A stretch of 64,000 nt of DNA from VAZQ01 sp034669045 (GTDB taxonomy: Bacteria > Pseudomonadota > Alphaproteobacteria > Rhizobiales > Xanthobacteraceae): assembly GCA_034669045.1 (NCBI GenBank), contig JAXDOD010000129.1, positions 1-64,000 on the forward strand, given 5' to 3'. Shown here in pieces: positions 9,959-20,700 of the stretch (within the stretch, counting starts at the first letter, position 1; every line of letters starts with the position of its first letter). The notes beneath the pieces are model-generated. The model worked only from the letters and a program-made list of their open reading frames with translations. It searched no databases and was not told the origin of the DNA. Both the position numbers and the translations under genes were made by a program.

Positions 9959-10598
9959 AATAAAATCAAGGACTTAGGTGATTTTCACGATGGCGGATTT
10001 TTGGCTCAGGGTAACACCGGGGTAACCAAAAGCAGAAATTGCTGGCAGCACGCTTCCGGGTCTGTTCGCGATTGTTGGTGTCGGTGCGACAGGCAGTTCG
10101 CATGAATTGCGTTACGTCAATCGCGCTCGAACAGTTGAGCAGAAGCAACGCACTCGAAATTCGGTCGCAGCCATGTGGGCTGTGATGACCTGTTCTGCAC
10201 GACCCTGTGTTCTTTGAGGATTTTAGACCCGCCGTCCGTCACATCTCCCCTTGTGTCGTGCGCTGCTACGGGGTTGGGTAGCAAAATGGTAGCACCATGT
10301 TCAGTTTTCGTTCGAGGATCAAATCGATTTGATGAGCACGTCCGGCCTGCGACGCGGCCTGTAACCGGGACCGCCAGACCATGCACCTTTGCTCCCGCAA
10401 CGACTTTGTCCAGAGACAGCCTCGGGAGAACCTTGGGCTGCCGCCCGAGTGGCGGCCATAAATGCAGCTAGATCAGTTGTAGGGCGATGATCGTCGAGGC
10501 GATAAGGGCGGTCGAGGTCATGAGACCCGTCGCCCTATCGCTGAATTGGGCCAAATGATTACCGCCGGCCAGTTCTGGACGCTGACCGGCGGCTGTTA
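9959..10598. other. Post-tRNA intergenic region, possible former integrase site
   Basis: No credible gene. Two GGTAAC motifs five bases apart (10010-10015, 10021-10027) lie about 50 bases after the tRNA. GGTAGC-type repeats occur near 10275-10295. Sequences like these often precede tRNA-associated integrase genes in Rhizobiales, so an integrase may once have started here (inference). A related GGTAAC pair in the opposite orientation is at 40340-40360. Confidence 0.35.
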
Positions 10599-11189
10599 TC
10601 AGGCAGCGTTGGCGAACTGGCGCAGGGCCTTGATCCTGCGCGCGACTTTGAACCTGTCGATTTTCATTTCTGTAGCCATATCAATGAGACTTTGGCCGTC
10701 CATCAAGCCGACGATCGTCAAGCGGATCGGCGGCGGGGCACGCAGCCAGATCAGATGGGCATCACAAGCCGCCTCCATCGCCTCAGCAGAGCCGTAGCCC
10801 GCGATCGGCACGCTCTCCGGCTCGGGGGCCGGATCGAGCATCGGGAAGGTCGGCGTGACCTCTACCTTGGGCGCCGCGCGGCGGGTCTTGCTGCCAGGGC
10901 GAGCCGACTTGGCGCGCACACGGCGAATGGCCTCCGGCACCAGGACGGCCTTGATGTAGGAGAGCGCCGAACCGCGGGCCGGATCGAAGCGCGCGGATGA
11001 TTCCATCATGAGCACGAAGACCTCGCTCACGATGTCGTCGTGGTCGTTGCGGAGATCGGGAACGCGGGCTCGGACGACGGCCAGGATGGGCTTCTTGGTC
11101 TTGGCGAAGAGGATGGCGCCCGCGCGTGTATCGCCGTCCAAGAAGGACGCAAGGGTTTGATTCAAGGTGGAGTCGTCGGGTTCTGACAT
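10599..11189 (-). CDS. Sigma-70 family (ECF-like) sigma factor-related protein
   Basis: 196 residues. Residues about 30-95 resemble sigma region 2: a helix ending DHDDIVSEVFVLMMESSARFD, then PARGSALSYIKAVLVPEAIRR, comparable to the DLxQE-F-D--RGSF-WL pattern of ECF sigma factors. The C-terminus (about 150-196) could be a region-4 HTH with IDMATEMKIDRFKVARRIKAL. A Pro/Arg-rich linker separates them. It is transcribed like the GHKL gene upstream (gap about 210 bases), so it may belong to or regulate the defence-like block. It could instead be an element regulator. The assignment rests on motif resemblance only. Confidence 0.6.
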   Translation of the reverse strand: MSEPDDSTLNQTLASFLDGDTRAGAILFAKTKKPILAVVRARVPDLRNDHDDIVSEVFVLMMESSARFDPARGSALSYIKAVLVPEAIRRVRAKSARPGSKTRRAAPKVEVTPTFPMLDPAPEPESVPIAGYGSAEAMEAACDAHLIWLRAPPPIRLTIVGLMDGQSLIDMATEMKIDRFKVARRIKALRQFANAA

Positions 11190-11402
11190 GCAGAGTTCTC
11201 CTGTGGTGACTGCGTTGCCTTCATGCGGGGAAGGACATCGCAGTGACCCAGGTGGGCTTGGCGGCTCTTGGCCGCGCCTGCTCTGCCTATCGCATACTTA
11301 CCAATGGCCAGCCGGTCGGACTTTTGAGCCGTTGGGAATCGTTCATATCCGGTTTTATTATCGGACATCGGGCCGGGGCGTCACCGCCCCGGCCCGATAG
11401 TG

Positions 11403-13286
11403 TTACTCTGCCGCCGTCCTCATCGGCTCAGATGCTTCCTCGTCGTCGGGCTGCAACGTCTGCGCAAGCACCCGCAGCGCGTCATTGAGAAACGTGCTCC
11501 AGGCCCGTTCACGCTGAGCCTGATAGAAGGTTGCTGCCTGTTCGTCATCGACCGTCAATTCAGCACGAGCAAGCGCGATCAGAAGGACATCGACTGCCTC
11601 CTTAGCCTGCTTGTCGGCCTCGGGCAGCAACAGCCGAGCATAGAGGGTCGTGAAGAACGGGTGCGCGCGATTGATCTTCACGGTCACACTGGAACCATTG
11701 ACCCACGAAGGTTCATAGAAAGGCGCGCGCGCATCCTCGAAGAAATCGATCTGATAGGGCCGACGCTTCGCCTCATGTTCGATAGCCTGTTTGGCTTCCT
11801 CGATGTCCTTGGCGGTTACGCCGACGCGGGCCTTGGCCGCCTTTTCCAGGTCTTCTCGGATTTCTGGCTTGTCGTGTTCAGGCACACGGGGACGCTTACC
11901 CCCTGCGGTATCTGCGCTTGCTGCTGCCCGTTCCGCGGCTGAAGGTTCCGGACTTTTAGAGGTTTCGGGCTTTTTCTCCTTTTGGCGGTGGGTCCGCTGC
12001 CAATTGTTTTCCGCCTGGAGACTTTCATCGAGTTTGTCGCCGACAAGCACTCGCCAGAAATCCTCGATTGGTCGGACGGTCTGCTTGTCGTTGGTGATGC
12101 CGAAGACATCGTCCAACTTCGGGTCGAAACGAATCTCGACGCCCCAGTGATAGGCGTAGGTCTGGAGCATCGGCCAGTCGCCGAGACCGCGGGCTGCGTC
12201 ACGTGCTGACTTCGGAAACACATCAACCGTTTCGATCTCTCGGTTCGCGCGGACGAACGACATGCCACGGCGCGACTTGCGGATGTCGAGACGCTTGCGC
12301 GCCTCCGGCGAGGCATCTTTCCCTTCGGCAGCGAAGCCCTTGGGAAAACGGCTCACCCGAATATGGATCACGCCGGAAGTGATCAGGTTCGGGTCCTTGG
12401 GATCGAGTTCGCTGATGTCGGCGATCTTCTGGAGGTGCAACGCGCCAGTCTCGTCGTCACGGACATACTTGACGGCAAGATGCCGCTCGATCGTCATTTC
12501 GGCGCCACCATGATCCTGCGGCAAGAAAAGTCGCGCCTTGGGATCGAGGAAGAGCGGGTCCGTCGCCTCGACTTTGGTCTGCTCCACGTATAACTCGATG
12601 TCCGGCAGCATATAGCGATACGTCACCCCAAAATCGTCCACGAGGTGCTCGCGCATGTTTGCCGGGCTACGAAGGCTCAATCGATCCGGCTTGACCCAGA
12701 CGACGACGGTGCCGTGATCGAAGGTGAGGCCCTTGTCCTTGAGGTGGCGCTGGACGAAGTCGGGCAGATCGGCTGTCGCGGGCTCAGCGATCGTAGTCGC
12801 GTCGAACTGCTGAACTTTTTGAATGTCCAGCGTGGCTTTCGAAATGACCGATGCGTCCGCGGTCTTGGTGTAAACCTCGACCAACCGCGTTTGGTTGATC
12901 GAAGCGTTGGGAAGGCCAAAGCCGAATTTGCCGATGAAGTCCGGTTCGTCGAAGTGTGTTCCTGCACCCCAACTGAGCGCGTAACGCGCCATTTTAGGCA
13001 ACATGCCTGCGCCGTTGTCGATGAAGGCGACCGACGAGATCGATTCTTGTCGCTGGTTTTTCTTTAACTGCTTCGGGCGCTCGAAGATAATGTCGATGCG
13101 CTTTGCACCGGCTTCGATCGCGTTATCCACGATCTCGCGAGCGGCGGAAGCCGTGTCGCGATAACCGCTCCGGCGCTGCGATTCGAGCGCCTGCCTGGCA
13201 TTGAAGAGGGGGAAGGTGAAGTTCTCGGGAAGCCGCGCCAAATACTTCTGCTGGCGCTCAACCTCGGTGAGCAAACGGTCAGTCAT
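11403..13286 (-). CDS. MORC/MutL-like GHKL ATPase (paralogue A)
   Basis: 627 residues. The GHKL (Hsp90/MutL/histidine-kinase) ATP-binding fold lies in the N-terminal third: N box REIVDNAIEAGAKRID, G1 box FIDNGAGM, and G2-like GKFGFGLPNAS. The GLPNAS form resembles MORC-type ATPases. After the ATPase comes a transducer-like region with EIRF-P-LDD-FGIT--KQ--RP, which is also present in the neighbouring paralogue. A charged linker (QRTHRQKEKKPE, Glu/Lys-rich) and a conserved C-terminal domain follow. The start at 13286 (MTDRLLTEVERQQKYL) begins the conserved part; longer upstream reading is unsupported. Such ATPases clamp on DNA and occur in restriction-like operons. Divergent from paralogue B. 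Confidence 0.85.
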   Translation of the reverse strand: MTDRLLTEVERQQKYLARLPENFTFPLFNARQALESQRRSGYRDTASAAREIVDNAIEAGAKRIDIIFERPKQLKKNQRQESISSVAFIDNGAGMLPKMARYALSWGAGTHFDEPDFIGKFGFGLPNASINQTRLVEVYTKTADASVISKATLDIQKVQQFDATTIAEPATADLPDFVQRHLKDKGLTFDHGTVVVWVKPDRLSLRSPANMREHLVDDFGVTYRYMLPDIELYVEQTKVEATDPLFLDPKARLFLPQDHGGAEMTIERHLAVKYVRDDETGALHLQKIADISELDPKDPNLITSGVIHIRVSRFPKGFAAEGKDASPEARKRLDIRKSRRGMSFVRANREIETVDVFPKSARDAARGLGDWPMLQTYAYHWGVEIRFDPKLDDVFGITNDKQTVRPIEDFWRVLVGDKLDESLQAENNWQRTHRQKEKKPETSKSPEPSAAERAAASADTAGGKRPRVPEHDKPEIREDLEKAAKARVGVTAKDIEEAKQAIEHEAKRRPYQIDFFEDARAPFYEPSWVNGSSVTVKINRAHPFFTTLYARLLLPEADKQAKEAVDVLLIALARAELTVDDEQAATFYQAQRERAWSTFLNDALRVLAQTLQPDDEEASEPMRTAAE

Positions 13287-13671
13287 TTTAGTCTCCAGGT
13301 ATCTTGGCTGCGCTTGGCAGCACTGGGTGGGTGGCAATGACATATGGCCAGGATTTTTGCAAGATGAGCGCCCGACAGGTGAAAAAACTTCCGCCCAGAG
13401 CGTGTCCGTGCAACGACGGCCTCCAAGGGGGCAGCCGGGTCCTGCCCGGCGAGGTCGCTCTGGGCCTCGCAAAGGACACCTGCAACCACCCATATCCTGC
13501 CCACGTTGATGTCCGGGACCGCCGTCACGACTGCGCTATCCGCATTTGACAGGCCTCTCCACTGAAACTTGGGGCTGCTGGGGGCTCTGCGATCGGATTT
13601 GAGCTGACGAACGGCGCGAATTCCGTTATCGATTAGGGCGAAGCGGGGTCGGCTAGAGGAGTGGAAACGGG
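13287..13671. promoter_or_regulatory. Divergent intergenic region between the two GHKL ATPase genes
   Basis: This 385-base gap separates the start codons of two divergently transcribed paralogues, so it must hold promoters for both arms of the candidate defence locus. I cannot identify -35/-10 boxes or operators with confidence. A minus-strand frame spans it, but it has no recognisable domain and runs into the divergent start regions, so I do not call it. Confidence 0.4.
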
Positions 13672-15261
13672 ATGTCAAAGGTCACTGCCATACGGAGAGG
13701 CGACACCGCGGCCTCCGGGCCAGAAACTTCAATCATCGCCCTGGACCGGTTCATCCAATCCACACGGGACTCCGGTTACAAAGGCACCGTCAGCGCCATC
13801 GCCGAATTGGTCGATAACGCCCTGGAAGCGTCGGCGCTGCGCATTGACATCCATGTCCGGAAATCAGCGACGACAGATGATTTTGAAGTTGCCGTTTTGG
13901 ACGACGGCACCGGAATGGACGCCGAGACGCTAACCGAGGCTCTGCGGTTCGGAGGAACGACTCGTTTCAACAGCCGCAAGGGATTGGGCAGATTTGGCAT
14001 GGGGCTGCCGAACGCATCGCTCAGCCAAGCTAGACGTGTGGACGTATTTACATGGCAGCACGGCGAGGCTCCTATCGCCAGCTATCTTGATGTTGATCAG
14101 ATCGTCTCCAAAACGCTTTCGGCTATTCCAAAGCCGATGCGTCAATCACTTCCAAGTTATGTAAAGGGCACGAAATCCGGCACTCTCGTGGTCTGGACCC
14201 GTTGCGACCGACTCGACAACCGACGTATTTCCACGATTGAAAAGCGTCTGCATGCGGGCCTCGGACGCATCTTCCGCCACTTCCTCTGGGCCGGGACCGT
14301 GATCACGCTAAACGGTAAAGCGGTTGATCCTGTCGATCCGATCTTCCTCCAGACTTCCTTTGAGGATGGTTGCGCCAAGAGATTTCAAGAAGTCATCACG
14401 GTCGAAGTTGCGACCGACTCGGAAAATCCATCGTGCCCTCCGGGGCAGGTCGAAATACTCTTCACCGAACTTCCTGTCGCGGAATGGCACGAGCTATCCA
14501 ACGACGAAAAGCGCTCCCGCGGCATCGCAAACGGTGCCGGTGTTTCAATTGTGCGCGGGAAACGCGAGGTCGATTTCGGCTGGTTTTTCATGGGAGCGAA
14601 GCGGCGCGAAAACTACGACGATTGGTGGCGGTGCGAAATAAGATTCAACCCCGACCTCGACGACGCATTTGGTATCACACATACAAAACAGCAGATACGT
14701 CCGAAGGACTATCTGAGTGAAGCACTCCAGGCGATCATCGAAGACACGGCGAAGGCACTCAATTCACGAGTTCGGCAAAAGCATCTGAACTTAAAGACTG
14801 AAAAGACCGGCGTCGAAGCAGAACAGCTCGCTACCAAGCGTCACGACCGACTTCGCCCTATTCCGAAAACGATGAAGAGACAAGGCGTAGACACAAAGGC
14901 GCTTTCTGATCTTGCAGATCGACACGTAAGAGTCAGAGACGCGCTAACGCAGAACAATCCGCAAACACAATATCTTTTGGTCCAGGATGAGCAAGAAAGC
15001 GGGCCATTTTATAAACCGCTAGTAGCGGACGGAGTTCTCATCGCGGTTCTAAATTCAAATCATCTTTTCTTCAGAAAATTTTATGAACCGCTTGTTGGTC
15101 AGAACGGGTTGGACTCCGCCAAAGCATCGCACGTGATAAATCTCATGCTTCTGGCTGCAACTCGCGCCGAAGCGATTTTTAACAGTAAAGACGAGCGCAA
15201 AACGCTCGCTAAATTCCGCAAGGAGTGGAGTGAGGTCTTCGACGCTCTCCTGCGTTCATAG
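13672..15261 (+). CDS. MORC/MutL-like GHKL ATPase (paralogue B)
   Basis: 529 residues. The GHKL motifs are N box AIAELVDNALEASA (about 44-57), G1 VLDDGTGMD, and G2 GLGRFGMGLPNAS. It shares with paralogue A the EIRF-P-LDD-FGIT--KQ--RP block and a C-terminal domain with a GPFYKP motif (APFYEP in A) followed by an FF-FY helix pair. The two are therefore ancient duplicates with matching domain order. It is the first gene of the plus-strand operon; its last codons overlap the DUF4338 gene by 32 bases. Role inferred: ATP-gated DNA clamp or sensor in an anti-phage complex. Confidence 0.87.
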   Translation: MSKVTAIRRGDTAASGPETSIIALDRFIQSTRDSGYKGTVSAIAELVDNALEASALRIDIHVRKSATTDDFEVAVLDDGTGMDAETLTEALRFGGTTRFNSRKGLGRFGMGLPNASLSQARRVDVFTWQHGEAPIASYLDVDQIVSKTLSAIPKPMRQSLPSYVKGTKSGTLVVWTRCDRLDNRRISTIEKRLHAGLGRIFRHFLWAGTVITLNGKAVDPVDPIFLQTSFEDGCAKRFQEVITVEVATDSENPSCPPGQVEILFTELPVAEWHELSNDEKRSRGIANGAGVSIVRGKREVDFGWFFMGAKRRENYDDWWRCEIRFNPDLDDAFGITHTKQQIRPKDYLSEALQAIIEDTAKALNSRVRQKHLNLKTEKTGVEAEQLATKRHDRLRPIPKTMKRQGVDTKALSDLADRHVRVRDALTQNNPQTQYLLVQDEQESGPFYKPLVADGVLIAVLNSNHLFFRKFYEPLVGQNGLDSAKASHVINLMLLAATRAEAIFNSKDERKTLAKFRKEWSEVFDALLRS

Positions 15262-17302
15262 GACGAAAGACGAAAGATTGGGCGCGCTTGACATCACACC
15301 GACAGCAGTTACGGCAGCTGCATCGAAACGGCTTCTCGCGAAATTCGTAACTGATCTATCTAGGGTCGGGCGCGATCTCGCTGAGGTCAAGTCTCAGCGT
15401 CTCCGTGCGCGAAGCCGCCTGCTTGCCAATGCGGAAAAGCTCGGGACGAAAGACAAGCTGGGCCTCATCGCATCAGCATCAGTCTTTGCTGATCTGATTG
15501 ACCAGGGCTGGCTGATCAAGACCAATAGGAAGGCTAGAATCGTCGCCCATCGTCCGTCCGACAATGATCAGGAAATTCGGGTACACAAGCGTCGGCGTTA
15601 TCAGGCTGCAAGGGATGCCCAACTTAGGAAGCCTGCCACGCGCGCCTTCATCGAGCGTATGGAGCGTGGCGTGCTCACGAGCACCGGACGCCACTCAATC
15701 TTCTCGTTAATGCGGGATGGTCGTCATCTACAATTTGAGATAGCCGGCGCACTGTCTGGCTCATCAGGTAAAACGCTCGCCGATGTAGTGCGGCCTTACA
15801 TCCAATTCGTTCACTCTGCACCGACCTGCGCTATTACAGGCTTAGAGCTACAGGATATATGGCGCTACTTTCGTCACACCTGGAGTAATCCATATGAAAG
15901 CGTTCCTGGACGTAGCATGCTATTTCTGGTGCGAGATGGAGCCGCTCCCAACCATCCCATTATGGGCATCGGGGCGATAAGTAGCGCCGCCGTTCAACTC
16001 GACTCACGAGATCGATTCATCGGATGGCTCGGCGAAGATGTCATCGCAGAGTGTCAGCGAAATCCTAATCCTGAATATGTAGACTGGGCACTTGCAACCG
16101 TCGACAAGGTGCTTAAGGGATTTTATCGGCAGGACTTTCTTGAAAAGGGCTTACTACCTGCAAAACTTCCAAAACTGCTGTCAAAGCAAGCAATAGCTAA
16201 GCTACAGAAGCTTGCTGGCCATTCACGCGACGAGCACTACTCTCGCGCGGAGGCACGACTGAACAAGGCGGGCGGTAATGCGTCGGGAGTTGCGGCGGCA
16301 GATTGGCTAAGGTTCGCGCGTTCGCCGCTTTTCACGTTTAAGCGCGCTCGCGAAATCGCTGCACTCTTCGAAACTCGCAATACGCTTCAAGTCTCATGGA
16401 ACGGCGTCTCAAAGACTAGACGACTTGAAGTCTTACTTGCTTCATCAGCTGGCCGAGCGGCTTTTCTCAAAGTCGTGCGCCTTGCCCGCTCAATGACTGT
16501 CGGGACGGAGATTGCTGATCTCACGGTCTGCGGTGCGGTGCCGCCCTACAACGCGTTTCTTGGCGGCAAGTTGGTGGCGCTGCTCGCGACAAGTCCGGAG
16601 GTCGTTTTTGAATACAAACGCCGTTATCAGTCGGTTCCAAGCATAATCGCTTCGTCGATGGCGGGGCGCGCGGTTGTGCGCCCAGCAAATCTTGTGTTCA
16701 TCGGAACCACTAGCCTCTACGGCGAGCGCCCAAACCAATACGATCGAGCGGCGTACCCGTGCGATATCGTCGGCGGACCGAGAGGCGAATCTGTTCGCTA
16801 TCGGTATCTGACGAGTCAAGAGCGCAACCGCACGTCGGGCGTTGGTACGTTTCAATTCGGGCGCGACACGAAAATCGCAATCGAAAAGTATCTGTCGAGC
16901 ACAACGAACGGGCGCCGGGTAAACAATGTATTTGGCGAGGGCACGAGTCCAAAGCTTCGCTCACTCCGTGATGGCCTAAATGCCCTCGGCATAAGTTCGG
17001 ACGAAATGCTGCAACATGGCATAGAGAAAGTCGTCTACGGCGCTGCGTTAGTCTCAAACTGTTCCAGGTATCTGCTTCGTTTGGAGGACACGCCTCAATA
17101 CATTTTCTCGCTCGACGAACCACAAGCGAGCACTGAAAAGATTGCGCAATATTGGTTTGAGCGTTGGGCTTCGGCGCGTATGCGGCGAAGTGAAACAGAA
17201 CAGAAGTTATTGGCTCACACACTTGTACGGCCAATCCGGCATGGAGCTAGAGTCGTGCTTCCTAGTGATGACGAGGATCAATTGTCATTTCGGGTCGACT
17301 GA
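15230..17302 (+). CDS. DUF4338 (DruA-like) protein with long N-terminal extension
   Basis: 690 residues. The central and C-terminal parts carry DUF4338 signatures: a WRYFRHTWSNPYESVPGRSM stretch, SSAAVQLDSRDRFIGW (about 251-266), and NVFGEGTSPKLRSLRDGL (from about 565) followed by HGIEKVVYGAALVSN. DUF4338 defines DruA of type I Druantia. DruA proteins I know are nearer 400 residues, so this one has a substantial extension and interior insertion. The GTG at 15230 is chosen because AAGGAG lies five bases upstream and the overlap with the GHKL gene suggests translational coupling. Biochemical activity of DUF4338 is not established. Confidence 0.8.
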   Translation: MRSSTLSCVHRTKDERLGALDITPTAVTAAASKRLLAKFVTDLSRVGRDLAEVKSQRLRARSRLLANAEKLGTKDKLGLIASASVFADLIDQGWLIKTNRKARIVAHRPSDNDQEIRVHKRRRYQAARDAQLRKPATRAFIERMERGVLTSTGRHSIFSLMRDGRHLQFEIAGALSGSSGKTLADVVRPYIQFVHSAPTCAITGLELQDIWRYFRHTWSNPYESVPGRSMLFLVRDGAAPNHPIMGIGAISSAAVQLDSRDRFIGWLGEDVIAECQRNPNPEYVDWALATVDKVLKGFYRQDFLEKGLLPAKLPKLLSKQAIAKLQKLAGHSRDEHYSRAEARLNKAGGNASGVAAADWLRFARSPLFTFKRAREIAALFETRNTLQVSWNGVSKTRRLEVLLASSAGRAAFLKVVRLARSMTVGTEIADLTVCGAVPPYNAFLGGKLVALLATSPEVVFEYKRRYQSVPSIIASSMAGRAVVRPANLVFIGTTSLYGERPNQYDRAAYPCDIVGGPRGESVRYRYLTSQERNRTSGVGTFQFGRDTKIAIEKYLSSTTNGRRVNNVFGEGTSPKLRSLRDGLNALGISSDEMLQHGIEKVVYGAALVSNCSRYLLRLEDTPQYIFSLDEPQASTEKIAQYWFERWASARMRRSETEQKLLAHTLVRPIRHGARVVLPSDDEDQLSFRVD

Positions 17303-17713
17303 TCTCGGCTCGGCCCGACTTCAGGGTGACCCTCGACGGTTTCGGTGCACGTTCGTTTCGAGAAAGACGCGTCGCCGCCTACAATGGCGGCCTTCGACGG
17401 AGCGGGCCAGACGAGGTCAGCGAGGAAACGTGCAGCCGTAACAAGCACGACGTGAAGCCGACGCTGAAATGAGGAGTGGTCTCCTTGCATCAGCCTTCTG
17501 GACAGTTAGCGATACACAACCCTAAGTACAGGCTATATTGTTCAGGCCCCATTCGGGATTCGGGACGTGCGGGGTTGCAAGCTCAGGTTTGTCGTAAGGC
17601 AAAAATCCTGGCGTAAGCTTTCGCGCCTGCGAGATTCTGTACGGGTTTCGCGCGGAAAACGAGCCAACAGTTGAGCCCGAGCGCTGTGTCCGGCCTTTTA
17701 CAGAGCAGGTGAC
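17303..17713. other. Intergenic gap inside the defence-like operon
   Basis: 411 bases between the DUF4338 gene and the large helicase gene. A perfect short hairpin (GCCGCC-TACAAT-GGCGGC, 17374-17391) lies about 72 bases after the stop. No gene is supported. The gap is large enough for a second promoter, so the helicase may be expressed separately from the upstream pair. Confidence 0.4.
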
Positions 17714-20700
17714 ATGCAAGTCGAAGTCCAGCATATGCGTGAGGCGCTCGCCTCCTATATCGAAGCAACCTATCATCTTTCAAATCCGACCATCGTTGCC
17801 CTGCGACGCGACCTCCTGTCCGGCGGGGGAATCGCCCAAGAACCGTACATCGAAAGCACGCCGGCCTATCGGGGCGAGCGAGAGTTTAAGACGCTTGCGC
17901 TTAGCGAGCCCGTGCGCAATCTTTTGACAGATTTGGCCTCCGTGGAGGCAGGGCGACTGTTGTTCGACCCGCCCTTCGAACATCAAGCCGACGCGCTGGA
18001 AGCGGCTCTGGCACCGGCCGCTGGCGGCCACGGTATCGTTGTGACCACCGGCACCGGTTCAGGCAAGACCGAATGCTTCCTGTTGCCGGTCCTCTCCCGG
18101 CTCGCAGAAGAGGCAACGAAGCGGCCTGCGCATTTCGCCGAACGCGCAGTACGGGCGCTGCTGCTGTATCCGATGAACGCGCTCGTGAATGACCAGTTGG
18201 GTCGGTTACGCACCCTGTTCGGCGCTCCTGCAGTGCGGAATTGGTTCACCGCCGCAGCGGATCGCCCAGCGAAGTTTGGGCGCTATACGGGCCGCACCCT
18301 TTATCCTGGCATGCGGAATGGTGATCGTGACCAGAAACGCTTAAAGACGCTGGATTATTATCTGCGGATCGAGGACAAGGCGCGCGCTGGCGACCTGGAC
18401 GCTGCCAAATTGGTGAGGACGCTCCAATCCAAAGGGCGCTGGCCCTCCAAACCTGAAACTTCCATCGGTGCATTTGATGGCTTGCGAAACTGGTACGGAA
18501 GGGCCGGAGCGCACTGGGAGGACATAAACAAGGAACCCTTGCGCGCTGTCGAGCATCTCGAGGACCCCGAATTGCTCACGCGGCACGAGATTCAAGCAGC
18601 GAGTCCCGATTTGCTGATTACCAATTACTCGATGCTTGAGTACATGCTTTTAAGGCCTATCGAGCGCGATATCTTCACCGATACCCGGGCCTATTTCGAA
18701 GCTCATTCGGACGAGACCTTTTTCTTAATTCTCGACGAAGCTCATCTGTATCGTGGTGCGAACGGCACCGAGGTAGCCTATCTCCTGCGCCGTCTACTTG
18801 ATCGTATAGGACTGCCGGCGTCGCGCGTCGTTTTCATTGCCACCAGCGCGTCCTTTTCCAACACCGATGCTGCAGCAACGTTTGTGGCAGGACTGACTGG
18901 CCTTGATCCGGCGGCGATCACTATCTTGTCCGGAACCAAACGCGCGTTCGAGCCTGCGGCACCCGGCGACCTAACACTTGCGAAAGGATTGGCGACCGTC
19001 CCACTCGCCGCATTCCAGTCATCGTCGCCCACCGACCGATCGACCATCCTTGTCCCCTTAGTCAGCTATTTTCCTCCGGTCGATGGTGCGCGAGTCATCC
19101 TAAAGCGCAGCGATAGCGGCCCCGATGTCGTCCGTGTGCGCGTCTCTGGCCTTCGTCACGACGGCCAGCCCCTTGAAGAAATGGTTTCGCTAGCAGCGGG
19201 CGCCGAGGTAGCGACCATCGGGGCCTTCCTTATTGTCGACGCCGTCGACACTTCTGGCGGTCGCGTAGCTGTCGCGCGGAGCTACCCGCTGGGTGTAGCG
19301 ACGCCTAACGGGATGATTTGGGATCATGATGACCTGCCTGGAGCGCTGGCTGAGATTCTCAGCGGGACGCCGGTAATCGGCCGACTCCGAAACATCACCT
19401 CAGGTGCAACATCCGAGCACGACATAGTCTCTGATGTTCCGGGAACTGCTTGGCCGCTCTCCCGCCTGCCGGCAACGCTATTTCCAAAGGCCGATCCGGC
19501 GACCGGAGCGAGCGCAGTCGACGCGCTGCTCGAACTCGCTTCGCTCGCGCGCCCCGATCCCGATTCGCCGCCGCTGTTACCCGCGCGCGTGCATATGTTG
19601 TTTCGTGGTTTGCCTGGCTTGTGGGCGTGCACCAATCCGTATTGCACCAAAGTGCCTGATTCGCATCGAGGTGGCCCGACGGGCGCGTTATATTCGGAGC
19701 CACGAAGATCATGTGACTGCGGTGCCCAGGTCTACGAGCTCCACTCGTGCCGTTCTTGTGGCCTCGCGGTCGCAAGCGCCCATGCAGGTGCGCCCGCGGG
19801 CATTGAGCATCTCTGGCAGGACAACGGCAGCGCCTATGCCGGGGAAACCAATGTGCTTCGTCCGGTTCACGTCTGCCTTGAAAATCCTGACGTCAGCAAT
19901 ATTGCTGCCGCCCGCGCCGCCTATCTCGATATGCGCACCGGTCGCATAGACGGGCCGGGGACGTTCAGCCGCGAAGTCTGGCTCGCTACGCACTTCGGCA
20001 ACGGTCTGTTCGACAAGTGCCCACGTTGCAATGCGCCCTGCGGCAAAAACGAAACCCGGGGCATCTCCGACCTTCAGACCAAGGGTGAGCAACCTTTTCA
20101 AGAACTGATCGCGGTTCAGGTACTTGAGCAACCGCCGCGCCCCGAGGTGCTGACCGCGCTGCAAGGGCGCAAGGCACTGGTTTTCTCGGACGGCCGCCAG
20201 ACTGCGTCGCGCCTCGCCGGCACGATGAAGACCTTCTCGTTCCGTGACAGCCTGCGGCCACTGTTGCTGGCGGGCATGGAAATCCTCCGCAATCCAAAAT
20301 ATCGCCCCTCACTCGATGATGCACCTTTGGCGGTGGCGCTCGGAGCTGCGCGCTTTGGCGTACGGTTGCGGCCAGCCGGTGACGATCAAGGCAGGCTAGA
20401 CTCGATGGGCCGGAGAGCGCTTAGGCTCCTTGGAGAGTCCGACGCTGAATCTGACGATTTTCGCGGTCTGTCAGGTCAGACCTCCTCACAGACGTCGTTG
20501 TCCGTATTCCAAAGCCTCTACGCCGTCCTTCAGGACGATCACACCGGCCTTTTCCCCCTGGCACTGGCGATGCTGCGTCCGAGGCTGACAAAAACCGATC
20601 AGCAGCGGCTGCGCGACGACCTCGCCCTTCCGACAGTCTCTGGTCTCAGCGAGGAGGAGGTCCGTACCGCGCTCGTCGAACTTTGGCTGTGGGCGGCGAT

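Noticed and set aside
13283..13678. A 131-residue minus-strand frame in the divergent GHKL intergenic region
   Set aside because: It spans the whole promoter region, runs into both start codons and has no recognisable domain or ribosome-binding site.
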